The notes under the pieces are model-generated. The model searched no databases, had not been told where the DNA came from, and worked only from the letters and a program-made list of their open reading frames with translations. From Salinimicrobium sediminis (GTDB lineage Bacteria > Bacteroidota > Bacteroidia > Flavobacteriales > Flavobacteriaceae), in the NCBI RefSeq assembly GCF_900215295.1, contig NZ_OCMF01000004.1, positions 310,001-374,000 of the forward strand: a stretch of DNA of 64,000 bases, read 5' to 3'. A program made the position numbers and the translations under genes. This document shows positions 53,025 through 62,849 of the stretch, piece by piece (the stretch's first letter is position 1; each line of letters begins with the position of its first letter).

Positions 53025-54640
53025 AGTGCTATTATGTCAAATTTTAATTCCAGCGGCTCCAGGCTGTTTAATAGCGCCGGAATAAGGTCTTCTCCATATT
53101 CCAGATAGAATTCAGAAAAGTTATGGTGCCGCTCCTGAAGTCCGCCATTGGGGAAAAGTTCATTCTGCAGGTCTGCGATCCTTGAAACCTCATCTTCCAG
53201 CTTCCTTTTTTGAGCCTTCAGCAATCTCTTTTCCAGGTGATCAAGACCTTTTAGCTGCTTAACCTCCTGAGCTTTTACGGCATTAAGAAAAGTTTTATCT
53301 GTTTTTTCGGCAAGTTCATACATGCCACGGAATTGCTCCACCAAATGCTCTTTTTGAGGGGAAAAGTCGATATCAATGTTGGAGATCTTTCGAACTTTTC
53401 GGTTGATGAGCTCGTGACGCTTCAGGAATAACTCCGGCAGGGAGATATTTAATTTTTGCCTTTTTTGATCCTGCTTTTCAGTTTGAAGCAAGACTGAATT
53501 CCGAAGCAATAAAACAGGAAAGGTAATATTCACCGCTTCAAAAAGTCCTTTAAGCTCCAGCCAGTATGCCAATTCTCCTCCCCCTCCAATGTAACAGAGG
53601 TTAGGCAGGATCACCTCCTCATAGAGTGGCCGCAATAAAACATTGGGACTAAATCTTTCAGGATGATTTTCCAACAGCTCCAGTAATTCCTCCTTGCTCC
53701 AGGAGATTTCATTTTCATGAACAAAGAATTTTCCGTTCTTTTCAATAATACGCTCCCTAAGGCCTTTTTGTATATAGAACAGGTTGATCTCCCGCGTATT
53801 TACCTGCACGTTATAGCCTTCCTGTTCAAGAGTTTCAGATTTTTTTTGCACTGCTTTATAAGAGACCTGGTCCAGCAGCTCTTTCTTCATCTGTGGAATG
53901 TAAAGCCTCTTTAATTCGGCATGATGGGCATCCATGATCACCAGCCCCTGCTCGCCAAAAAGTTCATTGGCAAGATATCGGGTAGCATCAGCCAGATTAT
54001 CGTGCTCCAGGTAAGCTTTTTTAAACCACTGCTTCAATTGACCGGCATTTTTAGTATTCCCGATTTCCGCAGAAAATAGTTCAAAAACATCATTTAATCC
54101 GGTGGTAGGAAGTTCCCCAACAGGGCCTCCTGTCTTTTCAGATTTTGGGGGATTCCATTGAAATTTTTTCCCATGCAGATAAAAAAAGCTGATCTCCTCA
54201 AAATCGTGATCCTCTGTCGCCATCCAGTAAACAGGCACAAAATTATATTGCGGATACGCCTTTTTTAGATCCCTTGCGAGATTGATAGCGCTAACGATCT
54301 TGTATAGAAAATATAAAGGTCCAGTAAATAGATTGAGCTGGTGACCCGTAGTGACGGTAAAAGTAGTTTCTTCCTTAAGCAGGTCAAAATTGGATGCTGT
54401 AGCTTCAGAAATTTTAATATCCCTGTACTGTTCCTTCAGGATCCCGGTCAAGACCTCGCGTTTTTCTGTTCCGCCGGCAGCATCATAATTTTCCTTTTTA
54501 AGGGCAATCTGTTCTTGAAAGTTTTCCAGGGTGGGAAATAATCCGTAAAACTGCTGCACATTCTCTTTTTGATCCAGATAATCGGTCACTAAAGGTGTGA
54601 AATAATTAGTATCCCGATACGCAAGAGAATTTTTATGCAT
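53021..54640 (-). CDS. bshC: Bacillithiol biosynthesis cysteine-adding enzyme BshC
   Basis: Adds cysteine to GlcN-malate, the last step of bacillithiol synthesis. The 539-residue protein has the BshC pattern TVTTGHQLNLFTGPLYFLYK, PVYWMATEDHDFEE and LPNLCYIGGGGELAYWLELK. Bacillithiol is the main low-molecular-weight thiol of many Bacteroidota. bshA and bshB are not in this window. The gene is followed, with a 4-bp overlap, by a PLP decarboxylase gene, which is unexpected for bacillithiol synthesis. Confidence 0.95.
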   Translation of the reverse strand: MHKNSLAYRDTNYFTPLVTDYLDQKENVQQFYGLFPTLENFQEQIALKKENYDAAGGTEKREVLTGILKEQYRDIKISEATASNFDLLKEETTFTVTTGHQLNLFTGPLYFLYKIVSAINLARDLKKAYPQYNFVPVYWMATEDHDFEEISFFYLHGKKFQWNPPKSEKTGGPVGELPTTGLNDVFELFSAEIGNTKNAGQLKQWFKKAYLEHDNLADATRYLANELFGEQGLVIMDAHHAELKRLYIPQMKKELLDQVSYKAVQKKSETLEQEGYNVQVNTREINLFYIQKGLRERIIEKNGKFFVHENEISWSKEELLELLENHPERFSPNVLLRPLYEEVILPNLCYIGGGGELAYWLELKGLFEAVNITFPVLLLRNSVLLQTEKQDQKRQKLNISLPELFLKRHELINRKVRKISNIDIDFSPQKEHLVEQFRGMYELAEKTDKTFLNAVKAQEVKQLKGLDHLEKRLLKAQKRKLEDEVSRIADLQNELFPNGGLQERHHNFSEFYLEYGEDLIPALLNSLEPLELKFDIIAL

Positions 54641-54759
54641 TTAAAAGAATTTTCGCAAATATACAATTAAGAGCGTTGGCGGTAAAATCAATAATTACAT
54701 ATTGGCACAGATAAAGTTTTATATTTACATGCTAATTCGAATATTAAGATCAACCCCTT

Positions 54760-57258
54760 ATGAGAAAATTACCGGCTTTAATTACAGCGCTTTTAGTCAG
54801 TTTTCAATTCACTTTTGCACAACAATCCCCTTCAGAATTTCTGGGATATCCCCTGGGCAGCAATTTCACCCGCCACAGTAAAGTGGTAGATTACTTTGAA
54901 CATGTTGCAGAAAATTCTCCCCTTGTAACATTTCATAATTATGGAGAAACCTATGAAGGCAGACCACTTACCTATGCCGTCATTTCTTCGGAAGAAAATC
55001 TTGCAAATCTGGAGGAGATACGCCAGGCACACCTGGAAAATACCGGTATTAATCAAGGTTCCGCAGGTTCTCCTTCCAAAAAGGGAATTGTGTGGCTTAG
55101 CTATAATGTTCATGGGAATGAAGCTTCCAGTACCGAAGCTGCCATGCAAACCATCTATGAACTGGTCACTCAAAAACAGGATTGGTTAAAAGACCTAGTA
55201 GTGATTATGGATCCAGCTGTGAATCCCGATGGCCGCGATCGTTATGTGAACTGGTACAAACAGGTAAAAGCTACTCCAAACAATACTTCCCCCATGGCTA
55301 TTGAACATAATGAGCCCTGGCCCGGTGGCAGGCCAAACCATTACCTGTTTGACCTTAATCGTGACTGGGCATGGGCTACGCAGGTGGAGACCCAACAGCG
55401 TCTAAAAGTTTATAACCAGTGGCTACCGCATATCCACGTGGATTTTCATGAACAGGGAAAGAACAGCCCTTATTATTTTGCCCCTGCTGCAGAGCCTTTG
55501 CACGAAGTGATCACTCCGTTTCAAAGAGAATTTCAAAAGGAAATTGGTTTGAATCATGCTAAATATTTTGACAAAGAAGGTTGGCTGTATTTTACGAAAG
55601 AAAGATTTGACCTGCTCTACCCGAGTTATGGAGACACCTATCCAACGTATATGGGAGCAATAGGGATGACCTATGAACAGGCAGGCCACACGGGACTTTC
55701 TGTTGAGACAGATCATGGTTACCTCCTTACTCTCACAGATCGTGTAGCACATCATCACACTACCGGTTTGTCTACTGTAGAAATTGCAGCCCAAAATGTT
55801 GATCGTCTTAATTCAGAATTTTCGAAGTTCTATATCAATGAGGAAAAGAATGCAACTAATTACGTGTTAACAGGAAAAAAAGATCAACTTGACCTGCTAA
55901 AGGAATTGCTGGATAAGCATGAGATCACCTATGCGGCAGCAAGAGCCGGAAAGGTGAAAGGTTACGATGCACTTGAAAAAAAGAACCGCAGCATCGAAAC
56001 TTCAGAAGAAAGCCTGGTAATTAGTACCGCTCAACCTAAAGGAAAAATGGTGAAGGTGTTAATGGAACCCGCCGCCAAACTTTCCGATTCCCTTACTTAT
56101 GATATTACTGCCTGGAGCCTGCCATTTGCCTATGGTCTGGATGTTATTTCCACAGGATCTTCTGTTCCTACCACCACTACGGCCGAAGCCAACAAATCTG
56201 TGAATCAGCCTGCGCCACAGGCTGCAGCCTACCTTTTGGAATGGAATAGCATGAAAGATGCCCGCTTTCTTTCGGCTTTGTTAGACGCAGGAGTAATGGT
56301 ACGATTCACCGAAACTGCTTTGGAAACTTCAGGAAAAAAGTTTAGCCCGGGAAGTCTGGTGATCACCAAAGGTGATAATCGCAGCCTGGAAAATTTTGAC
56401 ACGATACTCACTAATCTCGCAAATGATCATAACAGAAACCTTACAGCTGCAACTACCGGATTTTCCACCTCGGGACCCGATTTTGGATCCTCACAGGTAA
56501 AGGTTATAAACAGTCCAAGAATAGGCGTTTTAAGAGGAGAAGGTATTTCTTCACTTAACTATGGAGAGATCTGGTATTTCTTTGAACAGGAACTCAATTA
56601 TCCTGTCACTTCTATTGATACAGAATATTTTGATCATGTAGATCTGTCAAAACTTGAGGTACTGGTTTTACCCATTGGGAACTACAGCAAACTGTTTGAT
56701 GAAAAAGGTCTTGCGCGACTTACCGACTGGGTAAAAGGAGGTGGTAAGGTTATAGCCATTGGAAGCGCAATGAAAACTTTTGCAGGAAAAGAAGGTTTTG
56801 ATCTTAAGTTAAAGGAAGAGGAAAAAGACACTGTGAATAAACCCAATCTTATCCCTTATGCCCAAAGGGAAAGAGAAGAAATCAAAGATCTTATCACAGG
56901 TAGCATAATTGAGACCCAAATGGACAATTCTCATCCCGTAGCTTTTGGCTATGATGACACCTATTTGAGCTTAAAGTTGAGCGATGAAAGCTACAGTCTT
57001 TTAAATGATGGTTTTAATGTAGGTTACCTTCAGGACTCTCCTAAAATAGTTTCAGGATTTGTGGGTGTTAAGGCAAAGGACAAGATCAATAATTCCCTTA
57101 GTTTTGGGGTGGAACCAATGGGTACAGGAAGTTTTGTTTACCTCGTGGATAATCCGCTATTTCGTGCCTTCTGGCAGAATGGAAAACTCTTGTTCGTGAA
57201 CGCCATTTTCTTCGAAAATAACAGCGAGATCACCAATTACACCAATTCCCTTAGATAA
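54760..57258 (+). CDS. Secreted M14-family zinc carboxypeptidase
   Basis: An 832-residue exported metallopeptidase with a signal peptide (1-20, ending TFA). The M14 domain (about 30-370) has the zinc motif HGNE (118-121) after SYN, the substrate-binding NPDGRDRY, the third zinc ligand in HVDFHEQG, and the likely catalytic Glu in SVETDHGYL. The C-terminal 430 residues form a second region with a glutamine-amidotransferase-like pattern (VLVLPIGNY), commonly seen in large Bacteroidota M14 proteins. It is one base upstream of the antiporter gene, so they share a transcript. Confidence 0.9.
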   Translation: MRKLPALITALLVSFQFTFAQQSPSEFLGYPLGSNFTRHSKVVDYFEHVAENSPLVTFHNYGETYEGRPLTYAVISSEENLANLEEIRQAHLENTGINQGSAGSPSKKGIVWLSYNVHGNEASSTEAAMQTIYELVTQKQDWLKDLVVIMDPAVNPDGRDRYVNWYKQVKATPNNTSPMAIEHNEPWPGGRPNHYLFDLNRDWAWATQVETQQRLKVYNQWLPHIHVDFHEQGKNSPYYFAPAAEPLHEVITPFQREFQKEIGLNHAKYFDKEGWLYFTKERFDLLYPSYGDTYPTYMGAIGMTYEQAGHTGLSVETDHGYLLTLTDRVAHHHTTGLSTVEIAAQNVDRLNSEFSKFYINEEKNATNYVLTGKKDQLDLLKELLDKHEITYAAARAGKVKGYDALEKKNRSIETSEESLVISTAQPKGKMVKVLMEPAAKLSDSLTYDITAWSLPFAYGLDVISTGSSVPTTTTAEANKSVNQPAPQAAAYLLEWNSMKDARFLSALLDAGVMVRFTETALETSGKKFSPGSLVITKGDNRSLENFDTILTNLANDHNRNLTAATTGFSTSGPDFGSSQVKVINSPRIGVLRGEGISSLNYGEIWYFFEQELNYPVTSIDTEYFDHVDLSKLEVLVLPIGNYSKLFDEKGLARLTDWVKGGGKVIAIGSAMKTFAGKEGFDLKLKEEEKDTVNKPNLIPYAQREREEIKDLITGSIIETQMDNSHPVAFGYDDTYLSLKLSDESYSLLNDGFNVGYLQDSPKIVSGFVGVKAKDKINNSLSFGVEPMGTGSFVYLVDNPLFRAFWQNGKLLFVNAIFFENNSEITNYTNSLR

Positions 57259-57259
57259 T

Positions 57260-58213
57260 ATGTTAGTAAACATTCTTCTGCTTTTAGGTGGCTTTGTCGC
57301 GCTAATTTTTGGAGCCAATGCTCTTGTTGATGCTGCTTCAAGCCTTGCAGCTCGTTGGGGAGTTCCCAGTATAGTCATTGGGTTGACCATTGTCGCTTTT
57401 GGAACCTCCGCTCCGGAGCTCGTGGTGAATGTTTTTGCCGCGACCTCGGGTAGTACAGATATGGTACTTGGAAACGTGCTTGGAAGTAATATATTCAACG
57501 TGCTGGGGATCCTGGGTATTTCTGCCCTGATATATCCGCTCACAGTAAAATCCAACACCACGTGGATCGAAATTCCGCTGAGTTTACTTGCAGCAATTTG
57601 TGTGTTTGTGGTAGCTTCCGACGTTGTTTTGGATGGCGCAACTACAAATCTTATCTCACGAAGTGAAGGAATTGTACTGCTCCTGTTCTTTTTGATCTTT
57701 CTGGTGTACAACCTTGTGGTTGCAAAAAGCGGAGGTGCAGATGAGGAGATGGAAACCAAAGAATATTCCGTAGGAAAAGGTATCCTGTTCATCATCCTGG
57801 GGCTTGCCGGACTTATTCTTGGTGGACGACTCATAGTAACCAGCGCGGTAAGTATTGCTGAAGTTATTGGTCTTTCTGAAAGAGTAATTGGTTTGACTGT
57901 GGTTTCCATAGGGACTTCCCTGCCGGAACTAGCCACTTCAATAATAGCCGTAAGAAAGAAAAATGTGGACATCGCTATTGGAAACGTGGTAGGATCCAAT
58001 ATTTTCAACATTTTTCTTATCCTTGGAGTTTCCGGAACCATTGTCCCGCTTACGATAAATCCGGATTCCTTTTTCGACATTCTCGTAAATATAGTTGCTG
58101 GCCTTTTGCTTTTCATTTTTGTCTTCACCGGCCGTGGCCGCAAGGTGGAGCGTTGGGAAGGCGCAGTATTTGTAATTGCTTACATTGCCTATGTCACCTA
58201 TCTAATCATGTAA
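57260..58213 (+). CDS. Calcium/sodium antiporter (CaCA family)
   Basis: A 317-residue inner-membrane exchanger with about ten hydrophobic segments in two inverted halves. The alpha repeats are GLTIVAFGTSAPELVVN with LGNVLGSNIFNVLGILG (first half) and GLTVVSIGTSLPELATSI with IGNVVGSNIFNIFLILG (second). This pair of TSxPE and GNxxGSNIFN motifs is diagnostic of the YrbG type. It swaps Ca2+ or Na+ across the membrane. It begins one base after the M14 peptidase gene and 18 bp before the M16 peptidase gene; a shared Ca2+ role is possible but unproven. Confidence 0.93.
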   Translation: MLVNILLLLGGFVALIFGANALVDAASSLAARWGVPSIVIGLTIVAFGTSAPELVVNVFAATSGSTDMVLGNVLGSNIFNVLGILGISALIYPLTVKSNTTWIEIPLSLLAAICVFVVASDVVLDGATTNLISRSEGIVLLLFFLIFLVYNLVVAKSGGADEEMETKEYSVGKGILFIILGLAGLILGGRLIVTSAVSIAEVIGLSERVIGLTVVSIGTSLPELATSIIAVRKKNVDIAIGNVVGSNIFNIFLILGVSGTIVPLTINPDSFFDILVNIVAGLLLFIFVFTGRGRKVERWEGAVFVIAYIAYVTYLIM

Positions 58214-58231
58214 TACTGAAATAAATTCTGA

Positions 58232-61063
58232 ATGAGATCAATTAAATTTCATATTCTGGCTTTCCTGTTCACTATTGTGGCAGGACAAGCCTGGTCTCAG
58301 CAAGTCGCTGAAGCAACCGGTTTTGAAGTAGATTTTGAAACCTTCACTCTTGATAACGGATTAAAAGTGATTTTTCACGTAGATCGTTCTGATCCTGTTG
58401 TGGCCGTAGCCTTGACCAGCCATGTAGGTTCTTCCCGTGAAAAGGAAGGAAGAACAGGTTTTGCTCACCTTTTTGAGCACCTGTTATTCCTGGAGTCTGA
58501 AAACCTCGGGAAAGGCGGACTGGATAAACTTAGTGCGCGTATTGGAGGAAGTGGTGCTAATGGTTCCACCAGCCGCGACCGCACCAACTATTTCCAGACA
58601 GTACCTAATGACGCCCTGGAGAAAATGCTCTGGGCAGAGGCCGATAAACTGGGCTACTTCATCAACACGGTTACTGAACCTGTACTCGCAAAAGAAAAGC
58701 AGGTGGTGAAAAACGAAAAAAGACAAAGTGTTGACAACCGTCCTTACGGCCATACCCAATATGTCATCGACAAGAATCTTTATCCCAAAGATCATCCCTA
58801 CAACTGGCAGGTAATTGGTTCTCTTGAAGACTTGCAAAATGCCACTTTAGGAGACGTAAAGGAATTCTTTAACCGCTGGTATGTTCCGAATAACGTAATT
58901 CTTACCGTTGCCGGGGATTTTGATAAGGATCAGGCAAAGGGATGGGTAGAAAAATATTTTGGGGAGATCAAAAGAGGCCCTGCAATTCCTGAACTTGAAA
59001 AACAACCTGCCAACCTGCAACAGATCAAAAAGTTGTATTACGAAGACAATTTTGCTCGCCTGCCCGAGCTTACCTATGCATGGCCAACTGTACCTTCATA
59101 TCACAAAGATGCCTATGCCCTGGAAGTATTGGCTAGTTATTTGGCCGATGGAAAGAATGCCCCCTTTTATAAGGAATTGGTAGCAGAACAAAAGCTCACC
59201 CCTAACGTGCAGATGTACAATTACACTTCAGAACTGGCGGGACAGCTGATGATGGAAATTCAGGCCTACGATGGAAAGGATCTGGATAGTGTTCACGCTG
59301 CCGTAGAAAAAACCTTCAAAAAATTTGAAGCAGAAGGTATTTCAGAAAAAGACCTGAAACGTATCAAAGCCGGGCAGGAAACTGCATTTTACAATAGTCT
59401 TTCCAGTGTTTTAGGCAAAGGTTTTCAACTTGCACAATATGAAATTTTCGCCAATGATCCCAATATGATCAATAAAGAAATCGATTTCATTCTTGCTGTC
59501 ACTCCCGAAGATGTGATGAGAGTTTATAAAAAATATGTGCAGGATAAACCATTTGTGGTTACCAGTTTTGTTCCAAAAGGTCAGACAGAGTTTGCGCTGG
59601 AAAATTCGCAGCTTGCTGAAGTTGAAGAGGAGCAGATCGTGATGGGAGCCGAACAGGAATTTGATTTGGAAGAGGAAGTGACTTATGAGAGAACTCCTTC
59701 CAGTTTTGATCGTACCGTAGAACCTCCTTATGGCAACAGCCCTAAGGTAAAGGTTCCGGAGATTTGGGAAGAAAACCTTTCTAACGGACTGGAGATCTAC
59801 GGGATCACTAATTCTGAAGTGCCGCTGGTGCAATTCATGTTGGAGATTAAAGGCGGAATGTTGCTGGAAGATCCTTCCACAACAGGGGTTTCAAATCTAC
59901 TCGCCAATTTGTTGACCAAAGGCACCAGGAATAAGACTCCGCAGGAGCTTGAGGAAGCCATTGAGCTGTTGGGCGCAACGATTAGGGTGAATGCCACAGA
60001 TGAAAAGATCATTATTAGCGGCAGCACACTTTCTAAAAATTACGAAGCGACCCTGGCTCTTGTAGAAGAGATCCTTTTAGAACCACGTTGGGATACTGAA
60101 GAGTTTGAGCTTACAAAGCAACAGGTGATAAGCCGGATTCAGCAGCAAAAAGCCTCTCCGAATAACATAGCTGCCAATGAGTTTAAAAAGCTTATTTATG
60201 GCACCAGTCACATCCTGGCCAATGACAATCTTGGCACAGAAGAATCGGTGCAAAGAATCACAATGAAAGACCTCCAGGATTATTACACCAATAACCTGTC
60301 CCCTAACCTTGCCTCTTTTCTTGTCGTGGGAGATATTGAACAGGATCGTGCGGTGACAGGAGTGAAGGACCTGACCGCAGATTGGAGTGTCAAAAAGGTG
60401 AATTTTAAAGACCTTCCGGAATTGGCCGCTCCGGAAAAATCCAGGGTGTATTTCTATGACGTACCTGGTGCAAAGCAATCTGTACTGCATATAGGGTATC
60501 CTGCCCTGGCAGAGACAGATGAAGATTTCTTTCCGGCTACTATCATGAACTATCGTTTGGGCGGTGGAAGTTTTGCTTCACAACTCACTCAGGAACTCAG
60601 AGAAGGAAAAGGTTATACTTACGGAATACGTTCAGGATTTGACGGCAGCACCTTAAAAGGTCCTTTTTTGATCTCCAGCGGCGTGCGTTCCAACATTACT
60701 TATGAAGCTGTGGACCTTGTAAAGCAGATCCTGGAAAATTATCCGAAGAATTTTAATGAGCAGGACCTGGAGGTTACCAAAGGTTTCATGACCAAAAGTA
60801 ACGCCCGTAAATTTGAAACTTTAGGTTCAAAACTGCAGATGCTTAGAGAAATAAGCAACTTTAACAGGCCTAAGGACTTTGTATTACAGCAGGAAGAAAC
60901 AGTAAGAAAAATTACTGTTCCACAGATCAAGGCCCTGGCCGAAAAGTATGTTGATCCAAATAAAATGTATTACCTGATCGTAGGAGATGCAGCAACCCAG
61001 CTGGATCGTCTTGAACAGTTAGGTTTTGGAAAACCGGTTTTGCTTAATGGGGAGGTAAAATAA
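58232..61063 (+). CDS. Secreted M16-family zinc peptidase, two domains fused
   Basis: A 943-residue exported pitrilysin/insulinase-family protein with a signal peptide (1-22, ending WSQ). The N-terminal half has the inverted zinc motif HLFEH (79-83) inside GFAHLFEHLLFL, and ENxxR-like EKRQSVDNRPYG downstream. The second half (about 500-943) is a related M16 domain in which I see no HxxEH, so it probably serves as the non-catalytic half. It is last in the M14 - antiporter - M16 operon. A heptad array and terminator follow. Confidence 0.92.
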   Translation: MRSIKFHILAFLFTIVAGQAWSQQVAEATGFEVDFETFTLDNGLKVIFHVDRSDPVVAVALTSHVGSSREKEGRTGFAHLFEHLLFLESENLGKGGLDKLSARIGGSGANGSTSRDRTNYFQTVPNDALEKMLWAEADKLGYFINTVTEPVLAKEKQVVKNEKRQSVDNRPYGHTQYVIDKNLYPKDHPYNWQVIGSLEDLQNATLGDVKEFFNRWYVPNNVILTVAGDFDKDQAKGWVEKYFGEIKRGPAIPELEKQPANLQQIKKLYYEDNFARLPELTYAWPTVPSYHKDAYALEVLASYLADGKNAPFYKELVAEQKLTPNVQMYNYTSELAGQLMMEIQAYDGKDLDSVHAAVEKTFKKFEAEGISEKDLKRIKAGQETAFYNSLSSVLGKGFQLAQYEIFANDPNMINKEIDFILAVTPEDVMRVYKKYVQDKPFVVTSFVPKGQTEFALENSQLAEVEEEQIVMGAEQEFDLEEEVTYERTPSSFDRTVEPPYGNSPKVKVPEIWEENLSNGLEIYGITNSEVPLVQFMLEIKGGMLLEDPSTTGVSNLLANLLTKGTRNKTPQELEEAIELLGATIRVNATDEKIIISGSTLSKNYEATLALVEEILLEPRWDTEEFELTKQQVISRIQQQKASPNNIAANEFKKLIYGTSHILANDNLGTEESVQRITMKDLQDYYTNNLSPNLASFLVVGDIEQDRAVTGVKDLTADWSVKKVNFKDLPELAAPEKSRVYFYDVPGAKQSVLHIGYPALAETDEDFFPATIMNYRLGGGSFASQLTQELREGKGYTYGIRSGFDGSTLKGPFLISSGVRSNITYEAVDLVKQILENYPKNFNEQDLEVTKGFMTKSNARKFETLGSKLQMLREISNFNRPKDFVLQQEETVRKITVPQIKALAEKYVDPNKMYYLIVGDAATQLDRLEQLGFGKPVLLNGEVK

Positions 61064-61066
61064 CCC

Positions 61067-61101
61067 TTTGGAAGGTTGAAAGCCTAAGGTCTAAGGATTA
61101 A
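61067..61101 (+). repeat. Heptad array 3' of the M16 peptidase gene
   Basis: Words in register are TTTGGAA, GGTTGAA, AGCCTAA, GGTCTAA, GGATTAA, each ending in AA and starting 4 nt after the stop. A terminator hairpin (61118-61140) follows. The signal is degenerate. Confidence 0.5.
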
Positions 61102-61117
61102 TATGATCATAATAAAA

Positions 61118-61140
61118 AATGCCCGGAGATTCCGGGCATT
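61118..61140. terminator. Bidirectional terminator between the M16 peptidase gene and phoU
   Basis: AATGCCCGGA (61118-61127) pairs with TCCGGGCATT (61131-61140), with an AAAAAA run on the left and TTTTTT on the right, so it works on both strands. Confidence 0.9.
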
Positions 61141-61325
61141 TTTTATTACACCCTGAATTTAGAGAGGGAGATTCGGAAAGCAAAGGGACACAGAAAGGGG
61201 ATTAAATTGGTTTTTTTGAGACAAATTATATTTCGTCCCTACAAGACATGACTGGTTTACAGGATAATTTACCCATCATTAATTCTAACATTCAAATTCT
61301 CAAATCTTCATATTCTCAAATCCAA

Positions 61326-61353
61326 TTGAAATTTGGTACTTGAAATTTGGTGC
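61326..61353 (-). repeat. Direct repeat of 14 bp (two heptads) 3' of phoU
   Basis: TTGAAATTTGGTAC (61326-61339) and TTGAAATTTGGTGC (61340-61353) abut with one mismatch, 5 nt after the phoU stop. Further left the sequence remains rich in ATTTGAG-like words (61285-61320), but the 7-bp register breaks there. Confidence 0.7.
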
Positions 61354-61358
61354 TTCAC

Positions 61359-62042
61359 CTATGAATCTTTCTTCTTTCCGCCTTTCTTCTTGCGGTGCTT
61401 CAGGACCTCAGCTTCTCTGAAGAAGATGATCTCTTCAGCAATATTAGTAATAAGATCCCCTATTCTTTCTACTTTTTTGATCACCGAAAATAACAACATC
61501 ACCTGATCGATCACCTGTGGATCTGCCTTTACTTCTTCAGAAATAATAGCAAAAGATTTCATGTTGATATCATTCAGGATCTTATCCTTTTTAAATACCT
61601 TTCTTGCCACCTTAGTATCAGATTCTGTATAGGCAAGAGTGATATCATCAAGCATGGATAAAGCAGTGGTAAACATCTCCTCCACCCGCATCCTTTCTAA
61701 AAGTCTGGGCTCTATCTTGGTATCGATCTTTACGATGTAGTTAGAAATTCCGTAGGCATGATCTCCAACCCGCTCGAGGTCAAAATTGATCTTTCTTAGT
61801 GCTAAAACAAACCGAAGATCGCTGGCAACAGGATTGTGCAAGGCGATAAAACGCTCACAATCACGATCAATTTTGAGATCCAGGGCATTTACCCTATTCT
61901 CTGTATGTAAAACCTCTTCGGCAAGATCGCTATCATGATTAAAGAAAGCCTCCTGTGCATTTTCCAGCTGCTTTATACAAAGCTCCAGCATTTCTAATCC
62001 CGACTGGTTCAGGGCTTCCCTATGTTGGTCTAAACTTATCAT
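61359..62042 (-). CDS. phoU: Phosphate transport system regulatory protein PhoU
   Basis: A 227-residue all-helical protein of two PhoU domains, each with the E/D-xxxD metal-binding repeat (LDLKIDRDCERFI and the related ILNDINMKSF). The N-terminal LHTENRVNALDLKIDRDCER and ALRKINFDLERVGDHAYGIS are typical. PhoU modulates the Pst transporter and the PhoR/PhoB signal. It lies 12 bp downstream of pstB, in the usual operon order, and has a basic C-terminus (KHRKKKGGKKK). Confidence 0.95.
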   Translation of the reverse strand: MISLDQHREALNQSGLEMLELCIKQLENAQEAFFNHDSDLAEEVLHTENRVNALDLKIDRDCERFIALHNPVASDLRFVLALRKINFDLERVGDHAYGISNYIVKIDTKIEPRLLERMRVEEMFTTALSMLDDITLAYTESDTKVARKVFKKDKILNDINMKSFAIISEEVKADPQVIDQVMLLFSVIKKVERIGDLITNIAEEIIFFREAEVLKHRKKKGGKKKDS

Positions 62043-62054
62043 ATATCTAAAGAT

Positions 62055-62849
62055 TTATCCGAATCTACCGGTAATATAATTCTCGGTTTGCTGTTTTTCG
62101 GGATTGGTAAATAACTTTTTTGACTTATCATATTCAATGAGCTCTCCCATATAGAAGAATGCGGTATAATCACTAATCCTCCCTGCCTGCTGCATGTTGT
62201 GGGTAACAATAACTATAGTGTACTTTTGTTTTAACTCATAAATAAGCTCCTCGATCTTGGCAGTAGAGATGGGATCTAAGGCAGAGGTAGGTTCATCCAT
62301 AAGGATTATGGAAGGCTCTACCGCCAGGGTACGGGCAATACAAAGCCTTTGTTGCTGCCCACCCGATAAGGCGAGAGCAGATTTATTAATATCCTCTTTT
62401 ACCTCATTCCAAAGCCCAACCTGCTTAAGCGAATCTTCTACTTTGTCCTTAAGATAACTTTTATCTTTAATACCCTGGATCTTTAACCCGTAAGCCACAT
62501 TTTCATAGATGGATTTCGGGAACGGGTTTGGTTTTTGGAATACCATCCCCACCTGCTTCCTAAGCTGCTCTACGTTGATATTCTTCTTATATATATTTTC
62601 TCCGTCGATAAGGATATTTCCTTCCATTCTAAAACCATCAACATAGTCATTCATACGGTTGAACAGCCTAAGGAAGGTCGATTTCCCGCAACCCGAGGGT
62701 CCAATAAAAGCCGTTATCTTATTTGCCCTGATGTTCATGTCAATGCCTTTAATAGCCATGAAATCATCATAAAAAACTTTCACTTCTTTAGCCTGAAGCT
62801 TATGCTTTTTCCTAACGGGAGTCTCTATTTTATCTTGATTTTCTTTCAT
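62055..62849 (-). CDS. pstB: Phosphate ABC transporter ATP-binding protein PstB
   Basis: The ATPase of the high-affinity phosphate importer. Walker A is GPSGCGKST (about residues 51-59), the signature is LSGGQQQRL, and Walker B is [13 protein letters not shown]. The N-terminal [20 protein letters not shown] is as expected. At 264 residues it is normal. It begins one base after the end of pstA and precedes phoU. Confidence 0.97.
   Translation of the reverse strand: MKENQDKIETPVRKKHKLQAKEVKVFYDDFMAIKGIDMNIRANKITAFIGPSGCGKSTFLRLFNRMNDYVDGFRMEGNILIDGENIYKKNINVEQLRKQVGMVFQKPNPFPKSIYENVAYGLKIQGIKDKSYLKDKVEDSLKQVGLWNEVKEDINKSALALSGGQQQRLCIARTLAVEPSIILMDEPTSALDPISTAKIEELIYELKQKYTIVIVTHNMQQAGRISDYTAFFYMGELIEYDKSKKLFTNPEKQQTENYITGRFG

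Noticed and set aside
57157-58143. A long open frame (about 328 codons) on the minus strand opposite the Ca/Na antiporter gene
   Set aside because: It mirrors the coding frame of the antiporter gene, whose alpha repeats are unambiguous. The antisense product is Ser/Thr/Ile-rich with no family pattern.
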